Shown one piece after another: positions 34,215 through 43,867 of a stretch of 64,000 bases of DNA. The position numbers and the translations under genes are program-made. The notes under the pieces were generated by a model. That model made no database searches, was not told where the DNA came from, and saw only the letters and a program-made list of their open reading frames with translations. How positions within the stretch are numbered: position 1 is the first letter of the stretch; each line of letters starts with the position of its first letter. Source of the stretch: Bacteroidales bacterium (GTDB lineage: Bacteria > Bacteroidota > Bacteroidia > Bacteroidales > UBA1402); NCBI GenBank assembly GCA_017464285.1, contig JAFUDT010000005.1:1-64000 (forward strand). Reading direction: 5' to 3'.

Positions 34215-34236
34215 TCCTCTATTAAAAATAGGTGTG

Positions 34237-35013
34237 GTGAAACAAATCATTGATTTGAGGCTGGTCGGTAAGCGGGAGTGGCCAAATGCAGTGCTTTTGA
34301 AGCTGCGTTCGGATGTGCTGCCACTGCCGGCTGCAGCCCCTGGACAGTTTGTCCAAGTTCGTGTGGATCAGTCTCCAGCTACATATCTCCGTCGTCCGAT
34401 ATCCATCCATTTTATCGATGAAAAGCAGCAGGAACTCTGGCTGCTGGTGCGTAAGGCCGGAGCCGGAACACGCGCCATGGCATCCTGGCCTGTGCAGACG
34501 ATGGTCAACCTGGTCATGCCCTTGGGGCATCCTTTTACGCTGTCCGGCCTCTCTTCTTCGGATAAGGTCTTGCTGACGGGGGGAGGTATCGGATTGGCTC
34601 CCTTGCTGTATTTGGGCAAGGTCCTGAGTCAAAAGGGACTGCGGCCTGTTTTCCTGTTGGGCGGCAGGACCTCCGATGACTTGATACAGATTCCCGAATT
34701 TGAACAATACGGTGAGGTCTGCCTCAGCAGCGAGGACGGTTCTGCCGGTGCCCGTGGCCTGTTGACCCGGCATCCTGTTCTGAAAGAGCGTACTTTTGAC
34801 AGAATATACTGTTGCGGACCCAAGCCTATGATGGTCGCGGTCGCCGCCTATGCCCGGGAAAGGGGCATTTGGTGCGAGGTCTCACTCGAAAATACGATGG
34901 CATGCGGCCTCGGTGCCTGTTTATGCTGTGTGGAGGAGACGACCGAGGGTCACCGCTGTGTCTGTCAGGATGGTCCTGTGTTTAACATCAATCAACTGAA
35001 ATGGCAGATCTGA
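34237..35013 (+). CDS. pyrK: Dihydroorotate dehydrogenase electron transfer subunit
   Basis: A 258-residue PyrK. An FAD domain ([13 protein letters not shown]), an NAD-binding region ([18 protein letters not shown] and YCCGPKPMM), and a C-terminal [2Fe-2S] motif with Cys residues in [21 protein letters not shown]. It passes electrons from PyrD to NAD+. No ATG fits; GTG at 34237 (or the adjacent GTG at 34234) is the start, 22 bases after the -7 box. It overlaps pyrD by 13 bases. Confidence 0.93.
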   Translation: MKQIIDLRLVGKREWPNAVLLKLRSDVLPLPAAAPGQFVQVRVDQSPATYLRRPISIHFIDEKQQELWLLVRKAGAGTRAMASWPVQTMVNLVMPLGHPFTLSGLSSSDKVLLTGGGIGLAPLLYLGKVLSQKGLRPVFLLGGRTSDDLIQIPEFEQYGEVCLSSEDGSAGARGLLTRHPVLKERTFDRIYCCGPKPMMVAVAAYARERGIWCEVSLENTMACGLGACLCCVEETTEGHRCVCQDGPVFNINQLKWQI

Positions 35014-35912
35014 GCGTCAATCTTCCTGGTCTGAACCTGAGAAATCCGGTGCTGACCGCATCGGGCACTTTCGGCTATGGTCGTGAATACACTGATTTCA
35101 TCGACCTTTCACAGCTGGGTGGCATCATCGTCAAGGGAACCACCCTGCACGCCCGTGAGGGCAATCCCTATCCCCGCATGGCCGAGACCCCGGCCGGCAT
35201 GCTCAATGCTGTCGGACTGCAGAACAAAGGGGTGGATTATTTTATCGCGCACATATATCCGGAAGTCAGCCGTTACGATACCCGGGTGTTGGTCAACGTT
35301 TCGGGTTCCACCATCGAAGACTATGTGGCCTGCGCTGAAAAAATACAGGCCCTGGACAAGATTCCGGCTATCGAACTGAATGTCTCATGTCCTAATGTCA
35401 AACATGGCGGCATGGCCTTCGGGGTCACGGTGGAAGGCATCTCCAGTGTGGTCAGCGCGGTTCGCCGTGTCTATCATAAACATTTGATGGTCAAACTTTC
35501 ACCCAATGTGACCGATATCGCCGAAATCGCCAAGGCGGCGGAAGCGGCCGGGGCGGATTCTGTCTCTTTGATCAATACGCTGCTGGGAATGTCCATCGAT
35601 GCGGAAAAACGTCGTCCCAGACTGTCAACCGTCACCGGCGGGTTATCAGGTGCCTGTGTCAAACCTGTGGCCTTGCGAATGGTATGGCAGGTGGCCAAAG
35701 CTGTCGGTATTCCTGTCATAGGACTGGGGGGCATCCAGTCGGCCACAGATGCCATAGAGTTTCTGCTGGCCGGTGCGAGCGCCGTCCAGATCGGGACGGC
35801 CAATTTTATCGATCCCGCCGTCAGCGTGAAGGTGGTGCAAGGTATTGAAGACTATTGTGAACGTCATCATATTGAGGCAGTCTCGTCATTGACCGCTGCC
35901 CTGGAAATATAA
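35001..35912 (+). CDS. pyrD: Dihydroorotate dehydrogenase catalytic subunit (class 1B)
   Basis: A 303-residue protein with FMN and orotate sites: [32 protein letters not shown] (the class 1 base Cys in NVSCPN), LSPNVTDI, and [31 protein letters not shown]. With PyrK it forms the NAD+-using class 1B enzyme. Translationally coupled to pyrK. Confidence 0.96.
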   Translation: MADLSVNLPGLNLRNPVLTASGTFGYGREYTDFIDLSQLGGIIVKGTTLHAREGNPYPRMAETPAGMLNAVGLQNKGVDYFIAHIYPEVSRYDTRVLVNVSGSTIEDYVACAEKIQALDKIPAIELNVSCPNVKHGGMAFGVTVEGISSVVSAVRRVYHKHLMVKLSPNVTDIAEIAKAAEAAGADSVSLINTLLGMSIDAEKRRPRLSTVTGGLSGACVKPVALRMVWQVAKAVGIPVIGLGGIQSATDAIEFLLAGASAVQIGTANFIDPAVSVKVVQGIEDYCERHHIEAVSSLTAALEI

Positions 35913-35922
35913 TATATCGGAT

Positions 35923-36303
35923 ATGAAATATACAAAATGGCTGGTGGCGACACTGGCAGTTTCTTTGTTTGTATTAGGGTTCAGTTCCTGCCAGAGTGAA
36001 AAGTCTGTCGATTGCAGCGAGGAAGATCTGGTCGGTCTGTGGTACAACGATGCCAGTCCCAGGGAATACTGGCGCTATTATCCGGACGGCAGCGGCTACA
36101 CCTGGAATGAAGATGACGATGTCTACGAGAACGAAGCCCAGGCTTTTGAGTGGGTGCTTGACAAAAACAGGCTGACCCAGTTCCATATCATTGCTATCAG
36201 CGGCACCAAAATCCCTAAATCCTATACTATCACGGAGATCAGCCACACTTCTATGGAGTATAAGGACTCCTACAAGCGGTTTTCATTTACCCGTGTCGAA
36301 TAA
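35923..36303 (+). CDS. Lipoprotein, lipocalin-like
   Basis: A 126-residue protein with a signal peptide and a lipobox LGFSSC (Cys23), then a small beta-rich domain (DLVGLWYNDASPREYWRYYPDGSGYTWNEDDD...FEWVLDKNRLTQFHI) that resembles lipocalin-like Bacteroides lipoproteins. No function is known. It lies 10 bases after pyrD and 9 before the AsmA-like gene. Confidence 0.75.
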   Translation: MKYTKWLVATLAVSLFVLGFSSCQSEKSVDCSEEDLVGLWYNDASPREYWRYYPDGSGYTWNEDDDVYENEAQAFEWVLDKNRLTQFHIIAISGTKIPKSYTITEISHTSMEYKDSYKRFSFTRVE

Positions 36304-36312
36304 CAGACTGCT

Positions 36313-39300
36313 ATGAAAAAGTTTCTCAAAATAACGGGCATCAGCCTGCTGTCTCTGTTGCTGTTGCTGACAGTCGTTGTCGGCGGAGCCTTGGCCTATG
36401 TCTTTTCGCCCGACAAACTGACCCGTCTGGTGGACAAATACGCCGGCGATTTTTTGCAGTGCGATTATCATATTGATCGGGTAGAACCCACTTTTTTCAG
36501 TACCTTCCCTCATTTCGGGCTCGGGATAGACGGCTTGTTGCTCCGCCGGAATGATTTTGAGCCCGATACGCTCCTTTGGGTTGACCGTCTGCGCGCCGGA
36601 CTGGATATCAAGGCCTTTCTTAAACACCGCCAATTGCTGCTCGACGATATTTATATGAACGGATTGGTCTGCCACGTGCATATCAATGCCCAGGGGCATG
36701 GTAACTATGAGGTTTTCGCGACTGATACAACCAAGGTACAGGATAGTGAGTCCCACGGACTGGTCCTGCCCTTTGACAGAATCGACCTGGACAAACTCTC
36801 GTTCACCGATATGCTGTTGACTTTCACCAGTGATGCCGACACTTTGCGGGCTGAATTCAGGGATATGTCCCTCAATGCCCGTATCAAGTATCAGGACGAT
36901 GAGATGAAAGGCCGTCTGCAGTGGAAGGTTCCCTCGCTCTATGCCAGTCAGGGGGAAAATGTCTGGCTCGACCGTAAGGCCCTGAGCCTTGATGTCCCAT
37001 TCCAGGCCCGACTGGACCGTGACTTTGCGCAGATAAACTTGAAAGAGGCCGCCCTGGAGCTGGAAAAACTGCTTCTGCAGGTGGACGGACAGGCAGGCTA
37101 TTCTTTTGACCAGGGTTCTGTCCAGACCAATCTGGATTTCCGTCTGGGACGCGGTCTGGAACCGATCGACACCTATCTCGGTCTGCTGCCTGCCTCGATG
37201 ATTTCCTTGCCCGATGAGCTAAGTGTGGACGGCCGGTTGGCTCTCAGCGGTCATATCCAGGGAACGATGGTCGATTCCCTGATGCCCGGCGTGGATGTCC
37301 TCCTGCAGCTGGCCGATGCCAGTGCCCGGTATGAGGGGCTTCCCGAGCTGACCGATGTGGAAGCGCTGCTGAGGGCTCATGTGGATATGAACCGGCGTTC
37401 GGCCAGCGAACTGGTGGTCGAGAAGCTGTCGCTTCGGGCCAACGAGTCCCGGCTGCAGGCCAACGGCTCGGTATCCGACCTTCTGAGCGACGACAGGCTT
37501 CTCAAGCTTGAAGCCAGCCTGACGGCTCTCTTACCGGCCTGGAAACAATTCTTTCCTGAGAATCTGACGATCAACAGCGGGAAACTTGATGCCGACGTGA
37601 CACTGGAGGCCACCCAGCCCCAGTTGCTGGCTGCAGACCTTTCCAAGATAGCCATGAACGGCCGTTTTACCGTCCGTAACCTGGAGGCTGCCTATGACAC
37701 CATACTGCTCAACCTGCCTTCTGCCAAATTGACGGCAGGCCTGCGTCAACACCGGACCAAACCCATCTTCCTGCACCTGGCTAAGGCTACGGATATCTCG
37801 GTGGCCATGGGTGATAATCTCGAGGCTTCCTTGCAGGGGGCCGGTCTTGACCTTTATGTATCTGATGTAATCAAGAGATTGGACAAAGTCAATGTGGACG
37901 GGCAGTTGTCGGCCGACCATCTGAGCGCCGGCATGGATGACATGGGCGGCGAACTCAGGCAGGCAGACTGTCTTTTCGATGCAGTACTGAATCTGCAGGA
38001 CAGCACGGCTGTTCCCCTGGTCAAGGCTCAGCTGACAGCAGGCGGTCTTGATGGTCATGCGGCCGAGTTGATAGCTTCATTGCAGCAGCCACAGGTAGAA
38101 ATAGCCTTGCAGCCTCAGGCCGGGGATGCCTCTCAGATGCAGGTGGCTCTGAAATACCGGAACGAGGCCCTGTCTTTGGAAATGCCCGATACGAAGCTCA
38201 CATCCGACCGCTTGAGTGTGTCGGCCGACCTCCGTCAGGATAAATCGGCCGATGAGCTCTTGCTCCAATGGAATCCGCAAGCCAGTTTCAACTGTCAGAA
38301 CGGTTATTGCTCCCTCTCTGCCATCAGCCAGGAAATCCGTGTCCCGCAGGTTTCCTTCGACTACCACGACGATCATCTGGTCATTGCCCAGAGCAGTGTC
38401 CAACTGGGGAACTCCGACTTTCATCTCAGTGGGGAAGTCCGCCAGCTGGCCGAATATCTTAAAAATGCGGCCCTGCTCAAGGGGGAACTCTATTTTGTCT
38501 CCCACCATACCGATGTCAACGAAATCCTGCAGCTGACGAGCGGTCTGGGCAGCGATTCGACCGATTTGGTGATTACTCCCGAGGAACAGGCCGAGCTGGA
38601 TTCTGTTTCTGCCGAGGAACCTCATCCATTTATTGTCCCCAAAGGGATAGACTTGATTCTGCACACTTCGGTTGAAGAGGCCGCTATCGGTTCACAGACG
38701 GCCAAGAATCTCGGCGGCAACATCTATGTACGTGACGGAGTGCTGGTGCTCGAAGAAATGGGCTTTATCTGCGAGGCGGCCAAGCTGCAGCTGACGGCCG
38801 TGTATCGCTCACCCAGGCCTAACCACCTATATGTGGGACTGGACTACCATATGGTGGACATACAGATAGAGGAATTGCTGGAAATGATTCCTCAGGTTGA
38901 CGACGTGTTGCCCATGCTGCGCTCGTTCAAGGGCGGTGCACAGTTCCATCTGGCCGCCGAGACCTACTTGAATGCCCGCTACGACCTGAAGAAATCCACC
39001 CTGCGCGGTGCCGCCTCCCTGGCGGGTGAGGACTTGGTACTGCTTGACGGAGAACAATTCTCAGAAATAGCCAAAATACTGATGTTCAGCAAAAAGACGG
39101 AAAATAAGATAGATACCATTCAGGCCGAATTGACGGTCTTCCGTAACGAAGTGGACATCTATCCCCTGCAGGTATCCATGGACAAATACCGTGCGATCGT
39201 CGCCGGCCGCCATAATCTGGACATGAGCTTCGACTATCATATTTCCCTGGTCAGACCTCTCAAGATCGGTGTCAATATCGGCGGAACGCTCGACAAGTTG

Positions 39301-39423
39301 AAGATCCGTCCGGGCAAATGCCTCTATACCGACCAGTACCGTCCTTCAAGCCAGCACGTGGTTGAGCAGCAGCAACTCAATCTGCGCAACATTATCCGGG
39401 AAACGCTCATCAAGGATCTTTAG
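36313..39423 (+). CDS. AsmA-like family protein
   Basis: A 1036-residue envelope protein with one N-terminal membrane helix (about 7-28, ITGISLLSLLLLLTVVVGGALAYV) and a long repetitive beta region typical of AsmA/TamB-type bridge proteins: FSPDKLTRLVDKYAGDFLQCDYHIDRVEPTFFSTFPHFGL at the start, and AELTVFRNEVDIYPLQVSMDKYRAIVAGRHNLDMSFDYHISL near the end. Members are thought to move phospholipids between membranes or help outer-membrane assembly. Cotranscribed with pyrKD by spacing. A second member of this superfamily, TamB, is at 57478. Confidence 0.85.
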   Translation: MKKFLKITGISLLSLLLLLTVVVGGALAYVFSPDKLTRLVDKYAGDFLQCDYHIDRVEPTFFSTFPHFGLGIDGLLLRRNDFEPDTLLWVDRLRAGLDIKAFLKHRQLLLDDIYMNGLVCHVHINAQGHGNYEVFATDTTKVQDSESHGLVLPFDRIDLDKLSFTDMLLTFTSDADTLRAEFRDMSLNARIKYQDDEMKGRLQWKVPSLYASQGENVWLDRKALSLDVPFQARLDRDFAQINLKEAALELEKLLLQVDGQAGYSFDQGSVQTNLDFRLGRGLEPIDTYLGLLPASMISLPDELSVDGRLALSGHIQGTMVDSLMPGVDVLLQLADASARYEGLPELTDVEALLRAHVDMNRRSASELVVEKLSLRANESRLQANGSVSDLLSDDRLLKLEASLTALLPAWKQFFPENLTINSGKLDADVTLEATQPQLLAADLSKIAMNGRFTVRNLEAAYDTILLNLPSAKLTAGLRQHRTKPIFLHLAKATDISVAMGDNLEASLQGAGLDLYVSDVIKRLDKVNVDGQLSADHLSAGMDDMGGELRQADCLFDAVLNLQDSTAVPLVKAQLTAGGLDGHAAELIASLQQPQVEIALQPQAGDASQMQVALKYRNEALSLEMPDTKLTSDRLSVSADLRQDKSADELLLQWNPQASFNCQNGYCSLSAISQEIRVPQVSFDYHDDHLVIAQSSVQLGNSDFHLSGEVRQLAEYLKNAALLKGELYFVSHHTDVNEILQLTSGLGSDSTDLVITPEEQAELDSVSAEEPHPFIVPKGIDLILHTSVEEAAIGSQTAKNLGGNIYVRDGVLVLEEMGFICEAAKLQLTAVYRSPRPNHLYVGLDYHMVDIQIEELLEMIPQVDDVLPMLRSFKGGAQFHLAAETYLNARYDLKKSTLRGAASLAGEDLVLLDGEQFSEIAKILMFSKKTENKIDTIQAELTVFRNEVDIYPLQVSMDKYRAIVAGRHNLDMSFDYHISLVRPLKIGVNIGGTLDKLKIRPGKCLYTDQYRPSSQHVVEQQQLNLRNIIRETLIKDL

Positions 39424-39445
39424 TTTTCCGGCCTGTCCGCTATAA

Positions 39446-39490
39446 CAGTCAGCCCCGAAAGTCGTCTGCAGAGGCTTTCGGGGCTGACTG
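39446..39490. terminator. Strong hairpin terminator
   Basis: A perfect 16-base inverted repeat (CAGTCAGCCCCGAAAG at 39446-39461, CTTTCGGGGCTGACTG at 39475-39490) between the convergent AsmA-like and trmD genes. The T-tract after it is short (ttgtccgtctttt), so it may act with the aid of the long stem. Confidence 0.7.
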
Positions 39491-39509
39491 TTGTCCGTCT
39501 TTTGAGGAC

Positions 39510-40190
39510 TCAGCGTTTCAGCAGGTCGGGACGCAGTTCCCGTGTACGCCTTTCGGCCTGTTCCAGCTCCCATTCATCCACTTTCCGCTGATTGCCCGAC
39601 AGGAGTATCTCCGGAACCTTCCAGCCCTTGTAGTCGGCCGGGCGGGTATAGACCGGTGCTGCCAGCAGATTGTCCTGGAAACAGTCGTTGAAAGCGGACT
39701 GTTCATCGTGTATGGCACCCGGCAACAGCCTGACGATACTGTCCGTGATGACGGCAGCTGCCAGTTCGCCGCCTGTCAGCACATAGTCTCCGATGGAAAT
39801 CTCTCTGGTGATGAAATGCTCCCGGATGCGGTGGTCGATACCTTTGTAGTGACCGCAGAGGATGATGATGTTCTCGTAGAGCGACATCTGGTTGGCCATT
39901 TTCTGGTTGAGCATTTCACCGTCGGGTGAGGTGTAAATGACTTCGTCATAGCTGCGCTGGCTTTTCAGAAAGGAGATGGCGCGGTCGATAGGCTCAATCT
40001 GCAGCACCATGCCTTTGGAGAAACCGAAGGCTTCGTCATCTACGCGACGGTGACGGAGATCGGTGGAGTAGTCACGCAGGTTGTGCACCTCGATCTCGAC
40101 CAGACCTTTGTTGCGTGCCCTCTGGATAATGGAGCAGTTGAGCGGCCCCTGCAGCATCTCCGGCAAAACAGTGATAATATCTATTCTCAT
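39510..40190 (-). CDS. trmD: tRNA (guanine-N1-)-methyltransferase
   Basis: A 226-residue SPOUT methyltransferase that makes m1G37. [83 protein letters not shown] and [30 protein letters not shown] are all TrmD segments. The usual GGG-type loop before MV is here GFSKG, a modest change. The ATG at 40190 is chosen from family length and promoter position; the open frame continues further upstream. Confidence 0.95.
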   Translation of the reverse strand: MRIDIITVLPEMLQGPLNCSIIQRARNKGLVEIEVHNLRDYSTDLRHRRVDDEAFGFSKGMVLQIEPIDRAISFLKSQRSYDEVIYTSPDGEMLNQKMANQMSLYENIIILCGHYKGIDHRIREHFITREISIGDYVLTGGELAAAVITDSIVRLLPGAIHDEQSAFNDCFQDNLLAAPVYTRPADYKGWKVPEILLSGNQRKVDEWELEQAERRTRELRPDLLKR

Positions 40191-40194
40191 GACA

Positions 40195-40226
40195 GGCTGT
40201 GCAGCCTGGCTTTTCGCTGCACAGCC
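40195..40226 (-). promoter_or_regulatory. Hairpin in the trmD leader
   Basis: GGCTGTGCAGC and GCTGCACAGCC form a perfect 11-base stem with a 10-base loop, ending 4 bases before the trmD start codon. With a promoter at 40228-40258 the whole leader is little more than this hairpin, so it may control translation. Confidence 0.5.
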
Positions 40227-40227
40227 G

Positions 40228-40258
40228 TAAAGGTACGGCTTTTCCCGGCCAATTGCAA
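40228..40258 (-). promoter_or_regulatory. Probable trmD promoter
   Basis: On the minus strand TTG (40256-40258), 20 bases, TACCTTTA (40228-40235), one mismatch to TAnnTTTG. Confidence 0.5.
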
Positions 40259-40304
40259 GCCTATGGTCTTTTCGACCGTTGGAAAGGGCCTCCTGGGACG
40301 GATT

Positions 40305-40334
40305 TTTGTTTTTCACAAAATAGCCTTATCTTCG
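40305..40334 (+). promoter_or_regulatory. Promoter of the DUF3078 gene
   Basis: TTTG (40305-40308), 18 bases, TATCTTCG (40327-40334), one mismatch to TAnnTTTG. The same TATCTTCG variant is used by the radical SAM gene at 53324. Confidence 0.45.
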
Positions 40335-40413
40335 CCATGCAAACCGACCTTGGCCCTCCGGGGCTGGCCGGCGATAGAGTCAGTCTCATTATTAAACACT
40401 TAAATTAAAGACA

Positions 40414-41289
40414 ATGAAGAGATTATTTGTTTTGGTCGCCACTTTGACGGCTTTTGTCAGCCTGAGTGCCCAGGAAGAGGCCCAGAGCCCTTGGAAGCAT
40501 AACGGCATGGCCGGAGTAAATGCTTCGCAGACCTCTTTTACCAACTGGTCGGCCGGCGGTGAGAATTCTCTCTCGGGCAATATTTATTTTAACGGCGCAT
40601 TGAACTATGTGAAGGAAGGGACCTCCTGGACCAACGATATGGATGCCAATTTCGGCCTGATCAATACCGAGAGCCAGGACTGGCGCAAGAATGTCGATAA
40701 TCTGCATCTGGCTTCCAAATATGGCCGAACCATCAACAAAAAAGGAGTGTTCTACTATGCCGCCCTGCTGGATTTCAAGACGCAGTTTGCTCCGGGTTAC
40801 GATTACGGAGCCACTCCCAAAAGGAAAGTCTCCGATTTCATGACCCCAGCCTATCTGAATATTTCCGTGGGTATCGACTATAAGCCTAACGAACATGTCA
40901 GCGCCTATTTTTCACCGGTGGCCGGAAAGATGACTTATGTATCGGACACCCTGTTTTCCACCTCTTATGGCGTGGCACGCGAAAAACATTTCAGATGGGA
41001 GCTGGGTACCACCTTCAAGGCCGGCGTTTCCTACACGTTTTTAGACAATAAGCTCACGCTCAAGTCCAACGCCGATTTCTTTACTCCCTATAACGACACT
41101 TTCGGCAATGTGGATATCAACTGGGATTTGCTCTTGGGCTACAATCTATCGAAATATGTCACACTGACATTCCAGTCGAATCTCAAGTACGATGACGACA
41201 TCAAGTATGTCGATTCGGACGGTAACAGACACGGTGCCCGTATACAGTACAAAGAGACGCTTGGTCTGGGTCTGAGCTACAAATTTTAG
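40414..41289 (+). CDS. DUF3078 domain outer-membrane protein
   Basis: A 291-residue protein with a signal peptide (1-19, cleaved near SLSAQ) and DUF3078 features: WKHNGMAGVNASQTSFTNWSAGGENSLSGN, NTESQDWRKNVDNLHLASKYG, and alternating strands ending in YKETLGLGLSYKF with a terminal Phe, as in outer-membrane beta-barrels. The function is unknown. Monocistronic: promoter before and terminator after. Confidence 0.88.
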   Translation: MKRLFVLVATLTAFVSLSAQEEAQSPWKHNGMAGVNASQTSFTNWSAGGENSLSGNIYFNGALNYVKEGTSWTNDMDANFGLINTESQDWRKNVDNLHLASKYGRTINKKGVFYYAALLDFKTQFAPGYDYGATPKRKVSDFMTPAYLNISVGIDYKPNEHVSAYFSPVAGKMTYVSDTLFSTSYGVAREKHFRWELGTTFKAGVSYTFLDNKLTLKSNADFFTPYNDTFGNVDINWDLLLGYNLSKYVTLTFQSNLKYDDDIKYVDSDGNRHGARIQYKETLGLGLSYKF

Positions 41290-41305
41290 TTCTTCTTCCT
41301 CACAG

Positions 41306-41342
41306 ACCGTCGCCCGGAATCCGGATTCCCGGGCGACGGTCT
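41306..41342 (+). terminator. Terminator after the DUF3078 gene
   Basis: GACCGTCGCCCGG and CCGGGCGACGGTC form a perfect 13-base stem followed by ttctttt. ansA starts 14 bases later, so ansA needs some read-through or a promoter I do not see. Confidence 0.85.
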
Positions 41343-41356
41343 TCTTTTCTCTCCTT

Positions 41357-42403
41357 ATGACCAAGCCTTTTAACAGCAGGGTACTGCTCATCTATACCGG
41401 TGGGACTATCGGCATGAACCGCAATCCGGTTACCGGAACGCTCGAACCTTTCGATTTCAGGCATCTTATCAGTCATGTGCCCGAAATCGGGCAGTTTGAT
41501 ATTGATATTTCGGCCTGTTGTTTCAATCCTCCGATCGACTCGAGCGACATGACACCCGAGCATTGGACGCGACTGGTTGAAATCATATCAGCGCATTACG
41601 AGGACTGCGACGGATTTGTGGTGTTGCATGGCACCGACACCATGGCTTATACTGCTTCTGCCTTGAGTTACCTGCTCGAGAACCTGGGCAAGCCGGTCAT
41701 TTTTACCGGTTCTCAGCTACCTGTTGGCCAGTTGCGTACCGACGGTCGGGAGAACCTGATCACCAGCATTGAAATCGCAGCTGCCAGGGATGCACAGGGA
41801 CATGCCTTGGTCCCCGAGGTGGGCATCTATTTCAACGGCAGGCTGCTACGGGGCAATCGTACCACCAAGCAAAGTGCCGATGAATTCAATGCCTTCGAAT
41901 CTTTCAACTATCCTCATCTGGCCGATGCAGGCGTCAATATCGTCTACCATCGCGAGCGGATGCTGCAACCCGATCTCTCCCGGTCTATGACCCCTCATTT
42001 CAAGCTGGACAGCCGGGTAGTCATCTTCTCCCTGTTCCCCGGTGTGAACGAGACGCTGATCCGGCACATCCTGGCCAATCCGCAGTTGAAGGCCATCGTC
42101 ATGAGGACCTTCGGTTCGGGCAACGCTCCCCGTCAGCCCTGGCTGTTGGAGGCGCTCAAAGAAGGGGCAGAGCAGGGTAAGGTGGTGGTCAACATCAGTC
42201 AGTGTCTTCAGGGACAGGTGGAAATGGGCCGATATGACACAGGCTTCCATCTGCAGGAAGCCCGTGTGGTCTGTGGCTATGACGGCACGGTCGAAAGTGC
42301 CGTCACCAAACTGATGTACCTTATGGGACGCTATGACGATCCCGATCGCGTGCGTCTGGAAATGACGCGAAGTTTGCGCGGTGAAATCACGCTTTGCGAA
42401 TGA
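41357..42403 (+). CDS. ansA: Type I L-asparaginase
   Basis: A 348-residue cytosolic asparaginase. First catalytic motif LLIYTGGTIGM (Thr14), second motif VVLHGTDTMAYTASALSYLL (Thr93, Asp94), substrate region TGSQLPVGQLRTDGRENL. No signal peptide, so the type I enzyme. Its end overlaps that of the convergent korC by 17 bases. Confidence 0.95.
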   Translation: MTKPFNSRVLLIYTGGTIGMNRNPVTGTLEPFDFRHLISHVPEIGQFDIDISACCFNPPIDSSDMTPEHWTRLVEIISAHYEDCDGFVVLHGTDTMAYTASALSYLLENLGKPVIFTGSQLPVGQLRTDGRENLITSIEIAAARDAQGHALVPEVGIYFNGRLLRGNRTTKQSADEFNAFESFNYPHLADAGVNIVYHRERMLQPDLSRSMTPHFKLDSRVVIFSLFPGVNETLIRHILANPQLKAIVMRTFGSGNAPRQPWLLEALKEGAEQGKVVVNISQCLQGQVEMGRYDTGFHLQEARVVCGYDGTVESAVTKLMYLMGRYDDPDRVRLEMTRSLRGEITLCE

Positions 42404-42929
42404 TCTCCATGCCTTTGCGCAACCCGGCTTCATTGACGGGTATCAGATCCTGATGCCGTTCGGGCAGCGTCTTGCGCAGGGCTTTCAATACGCTTTCCAC
42501 TTTGACGATGGGCTTTACCTTGAGGTAACCGCCCAGGACAATCATATTGAATGATTTGATGTTCTCGGCCTCGGTGGCCGCTTTCATTGCCTCGATGGCG
42601 TAGATGCTTATATCTGTGCGCCTGGGAGCATGAGTAATGCCGTTGGGGTCGTAGATAAGTGTGCCGCCGGGTTTGACGAGCGGTTCGAATTTTTCAAGCG
42701 ACTGCTGGTTGAGTATGATGGCCGTATCGTAGAAGTTCAAAACCGGCGAACTGATGCGCTCCTCGCTGACGATGACCGTCACATTGGCTGTTCCACCACG
42801 CTGTTCAGGGCCGTAGGCCGGCATCCAGGTCACTTCTTTTCCATCCATCAGGGCTGAATAGGCCAGCATTTTTCCCATTGAGAGGACTCCCTGTCCGCCG
42901 AAACCGGCGATGATAAGTTCTTCTTTCAT
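42387..42929 (-). CDS. 2-oxoacid:ferredoxin oxidoreductase gamma subunit
   Basis: A 180-residue gamma subunit with the family start EELIIAGFGGQGVLSMGKMLAYSALMDGKEVTWMPAYGPEQRGGTANVTVI. It is the last gene of the korD-A-B-C-type operon, 2 bases after the beta subunit. Substrate could be 2-oxoglutarate or branched-chain 2-oxoacids; the sequence does not settle it. Confidence 0.9.
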   Translation of the reverse strand: MKEELIIAGFGGQGVLSMGKMLAYSALMDGKEVTWMPAYGPEQRGGTANVTVIVSEERISSPVLNFYDTAIILNQQSLEKFEPLVKPGGTLIYDPNGITHAPRRTDISIYAIEAMKAATEAENIKSFNMIVLGGYLKVKPIVKVESVLKALRKTLPERHQDLIPVNEAGLRKGMEIIRKA

Positions 42930-42931
42930 GA

Positions 42932-43690
42932 TTATCTGTCTTTTATATCACCGAGTTGATAGAAGGGAAACATATTTTCTTCCATCCATAGATGAGCTTC
43001 ATGAGGACTCATTTTCCAACCGGCATTGCAGGCGGCCACAATCTCGACAATGCTGGTGCCTTTGCCGGCCATGGAATTCTCAAATGCCTTGCGAATGGCC
43101 TTTTTGGTTTTGCGTACGGCGGCTGCCGTATGGACGCTCTGGCGGGTAATGTAACAGGTTCCTTCCAGTTCGGCCAGCACATTGGCTATCTTCATGGGGT
43201 AACCGTTCAACTTCAGGTCACGGCCGTAGGGACAGGTAGATGTCTTCATTCCTTCCAGTGTGCTGGGAGACATCTGCCCGCCGGTCATGCCATAGATGGC
43301 ATTGTTGATGAAGATGATGGCAATGTTCTCGCCCCGGTTGCAGGCGTGGAGGGTCTCTCCGGCACCGATGGCCGACAGATCACCGTCCCCCTGGTAGGTG
43401 AAAACCAGCTTGTCCGGGTGCAGCCGTTTCATGGCTGTGGCAATGGCCGGAGCACGCCCGTGGGCGCATTCGACCGTATCGACGTCGATGTACTTGTAGA
43501 GAAAGACCGCACAGCCGACCGGACAGGCGCAGAGTGTATTGTCCTGCATGCCCATTTCTTCGATGACTTCGGCAATCATACGGTGTACGGTGCCGTGGTT
43601 GCAGCCCGGGCAGTAGTGCATCACATTGTCTTTGACCAGGGCGGATTTCTGATAGACCAGATTCTCTGGGGCTATGATGTTATCGTTCAT
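42932..43690 (-). CDS. 2-oxoacid:ferredoxin oxidoreductase beta subunit (TPP-binding)
   Basis: A 252-residue beta subunit: HYCPGCNHGTVHRMIAEVIEE, cluster or TPP-domain Cys residues, and the TPP motif YQGDGDLSAIGAGETLHACNRGENIAIIFINNAIYGMTGGQMSP. The ATG at 43690 (MNDNIIAPENLVY) is chosen; it overlaps the small membrane-protein gene by 11 bases. Confidence 0.9.
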   Translation of the reverse strand: MNDNIIAPENLVYQKSALVKDNVMHYCPGCNHGTVHRMIAEVIEEMGMQDNTLCACPVGCAVFLYKYIDVDTVECAHGRAPAIATAMKRLHPDKLVFTYQGDGDLSAIGAGETLHACNRGENIAIIFINNAIYGMTGGQMSPSTLEGMKTSTCPYGRDLKLNGYPMKIANVLAELEGTCYITRQSVHTAAAVRKTKKAIRKAFENSMAGKGTSIVEIVAACNAGWKMSPHEAHLWMEENMFPFYQLGDIKDR

Positions 43691-43865
43691 GACTGTTTTT
43701 TTTAGTGGTGAAGCGGACAATCAGCTCGGCAACTTTGCAGACGATGCCGGCTGCGGTCAGCCAGAATGCCGTCTTAAGGTCTTTCGCGAAATAGCATACT
43801 ACCGCAATGATTACAGCAAGCAGGCTAATGGCCGAAAGGGCTGTCTTGAGGCTGTTCCTGTCCAT
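43680..43865 (-). CDS. Small membrane protein inside the kor operon
   Basis: A 61-residue protein with two hydrophobic segments (about 8-26, LSAISLLAVIIAVVCYFA; 31-50, TAFWLTAAGIVCKVAELIV) and a basic tail. It lies between the alpha and beta subunit genes, 2 bases after the first and overlapping the second by 11 bases, so it is translated with them. No family name known to me; a link to membrane anchoring of the enzyme is only a guess. Confidence 0.7.
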   Translation of the reverse strand: MDRNSLKTALSAISLLAVIIAVVCYFAKDLKTAFWLTAAGIVCKVAELIVRFTTKKNSHER

Positions 43866-43867
43866 GG

